Position numbers and translations under genes: made by a program. Below, in pieces: positions 44,153 through 44,988 of a DNA stretch of 44,988 bases (within the stretch, counting starts at the first letter, position 1; the number at the start of each line of letters is the position of its first letter). The DNA comes from Bacteroidales bacterium (lineage in GTDB: Bacteria > Bacteroidota > Bacteroidia > Bacteroidales > Muribaculaceae): assembly GCA_014800685.1 (NCBI GenBank), contig JAAVFQ010000025.1, positions 1-44,988 on the forward strand, written 5' to 3'. The notes under the pieces were generated by a model, which had not been told where the DNA came from, made no database searches, and worked only from the letters and a program-made list of their open reading frames with translations.

Positions 44153-44833
44153 ATGAAATTTGTTCTTAGATTCATATTCCTTTTCTCTCTTTGTGTCGGG
44201 AGCCTGACCGCTTCCGGCACAAAGACTATAATCGCCCCTGACACGCTGACGGCTGCCGACGTCTTCATCTCTTTGCCTGCGGGCGTCCTCGAAATTCTCA
44301 CTCATGAGACGCGCAGAGACCTCGTGGACTATGCGAGGAATGACTCTACGCCAGCCCTTCTGAATTCGCTCGGTGGACGCTCCAGGATTCTGGAGCTCAC
44401 TCCTAACTTTCTGGAGGTAAAACTCACCGAGGCCAGCAGTATGCAGATTAAGGTGCTTACAGCCACCGGCAAAAAAAGTCCGGTGATAATGACTATTTAT
44501 TCTGTGGGCAACGAGACAACCGCCGGCGACAGCGACGTTCAGTTTTTCGACAGCTCCCTGAAGCCTCTCGCGGTCGACAAATTTCTCAGGCAACCTGAGA
44601 TACGCGACTTTTTCCAAATCCCGGCTGATGCCGACACTTCCTACAAGACACTGGCCGACATGATACCATTCCCGGCCTATACTTTTACAGCCTCTCCGGA
44701 TTCCGATGAAGTGACGGCACGTCTCACTATCGGGGCGGCCGTGAGCTTGGATGATAAAAAGATTCTTGACCGCTATCTTCTCCCGGGCGTAAAATATCTT
44801 TGGAATGGCAAGCGCCTTCAGCCTGTGAAGTAG
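44153..44833 (+). CDS. DUF3256 family exported protein
   Basis: 226 residues with a signal peptide (LRFIFLFSLCVGSLTASG). TAADVFISLPAGVLEILTHETRRDLVDYA and LGGRSRILELTPNFLEVKLTEASSMQIKVL match the Bacteroidales DUF3256 pattern. C-terminal AAVSLDDKKILDRYLLPGVKYLWNGKRLQP completes the domain. It is a periplasmic or envelope protein of unknown function, and it is followed by a terminator. Confidence 0.8.
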   Translation: MKFVLRFIFLFSLCVGSLTASGTKTIIAPDTLTAADVFISLPAGVLEILTHETRRDLVDYARNDSTPALLNSLGGRSRILELTPNFLEVKLTEASSMQIKVLTATGKKSPVIMTIYSVGNETTAGDSDVQFFDSSLKPLAVDKFLRQPEIRDFFQIPADADTSYKTLADMIPFPAYTFTASPDSDEVTARLTIGAAVSLDDKKILDRYLLPGVKYLWNGKRLQPVK

Positions 44834-44871
44834 CCATCCGGGACTCTGAGCTATGGTCTACGAGATAAAAG

Positions 44872-44914
44872 AGAGGCTGTCTAACAACCAAAGTTAGGCA
44901 GTCTCTATTTTATA
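44872..44914 (+). terminator. Intrinsic terminator of the DUF3256 gene
   Basis: AGAGGCTGTCTAAC pairs with GTTAGGCAGTCTCT (two G-U pairs), followed by ATTTTATA. No gene start was seen between it and the end of the window. Confidence 0.7.
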
Positions 44915-44988
44915 CACAAAATCGGGAGATTCAGGCTGCATTTGCCACTCCCGAGATATAATTTGGGTAAAAGCTTAAATGAGGGTTC

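Overview
The window looks like a chromosomal segment of a Bacteroidales bacterium, most likely Muribaculaceae or a close relative. Four things point there: (1) many start regions carry the Bacteroidota promoter pattern TTTG-N19/20-TAnnTTTG; (2) Bacteroidota-restricted families occur (DUF4834, DUF3256, secreted proteins with type IX secretion C-terminal tails); (3) the gene order psd-pssA-DUF4834 and pyrG-yidC is typical of the order; (4) Shine-Dalgarno motifs are mostly absent. The family assignment is inference. No rRNA, CRISPR array, phage or intact insertion sequence was seen.

Layout. 1-3131 (minus): an RNA-modification operon (RsmI-like methyltransferase, YycJ-like metallo-hydrolase, partial RsmF-like rRNA methyltransferase) preceded by a MenA/UbiA-type prenyltransferase. 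3267-4430 (minus): two tandem paralogous small secreted proteins. 4841-10016 (minus): YeiH-type exporter, orphan histidine kinase, HAD phosphatase, DUF4834, and the phosphatidylethanolamine pathway genes pssA and psd. 10247-15677 (minus): thioredoxin, yidC, pyrG, acyltransferase. 15803-19626: three secreted proteins (two with type IX-like tails) around a tRNA-Pro(CGG). 20002-26258 (plus): pckA, an MFS transporter, and a WYL regulator / CBS-nucleotidyltransferase / obgE operon. 26384-30929 (minus): YebC, PheT and an M28/glutaminyl-cyclase-like lipoprotein. 30995-35502 (plus): GT11-like glycosyltransferase, carboxy(nor)spermidine dehydrogenase, GH31 alpha-glucosidase.

35601-39303 is the accessory part. 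A 5'-truncated, nonsense-mutated remnant of an mnmD-type tRNA methyltransferase is followed by a strikingly AT-rich three-gene cassette: a six-cysteine 84-residue peptide, a thioredoxin-like protein with an N-terminal membrane/lipoprotein segment, and a membrane fusion of a cysteine-less C39-like domain, a VKOR domain and a thioredoxin domain. A 38-bp promoter-containing direct repeat (35/38 identical) brackets the cassette, and its downstream copy drives the next gene. I read this as a horizontally acquired disulfide-peptide maturation operon and the best candidate for an undescribed system. After it, 39308-44833 (plus) holds an atypical epimerase-like protein, a DUF115/GT42-like protein, an SDR, a DEAD-box helicase with a DbpA-type domain, and a DUF3256 protein.

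Two genome-scale patterns run through the window. First, a family of short interspersed elements with TAAGTAAGT / ACTTACTTA ends lies in intergenic gaps, often directly after stop codons. Second, several consensus promoters place the -7 box only 4-6 bases before the start codon, suggesting leaderless mRNAs.
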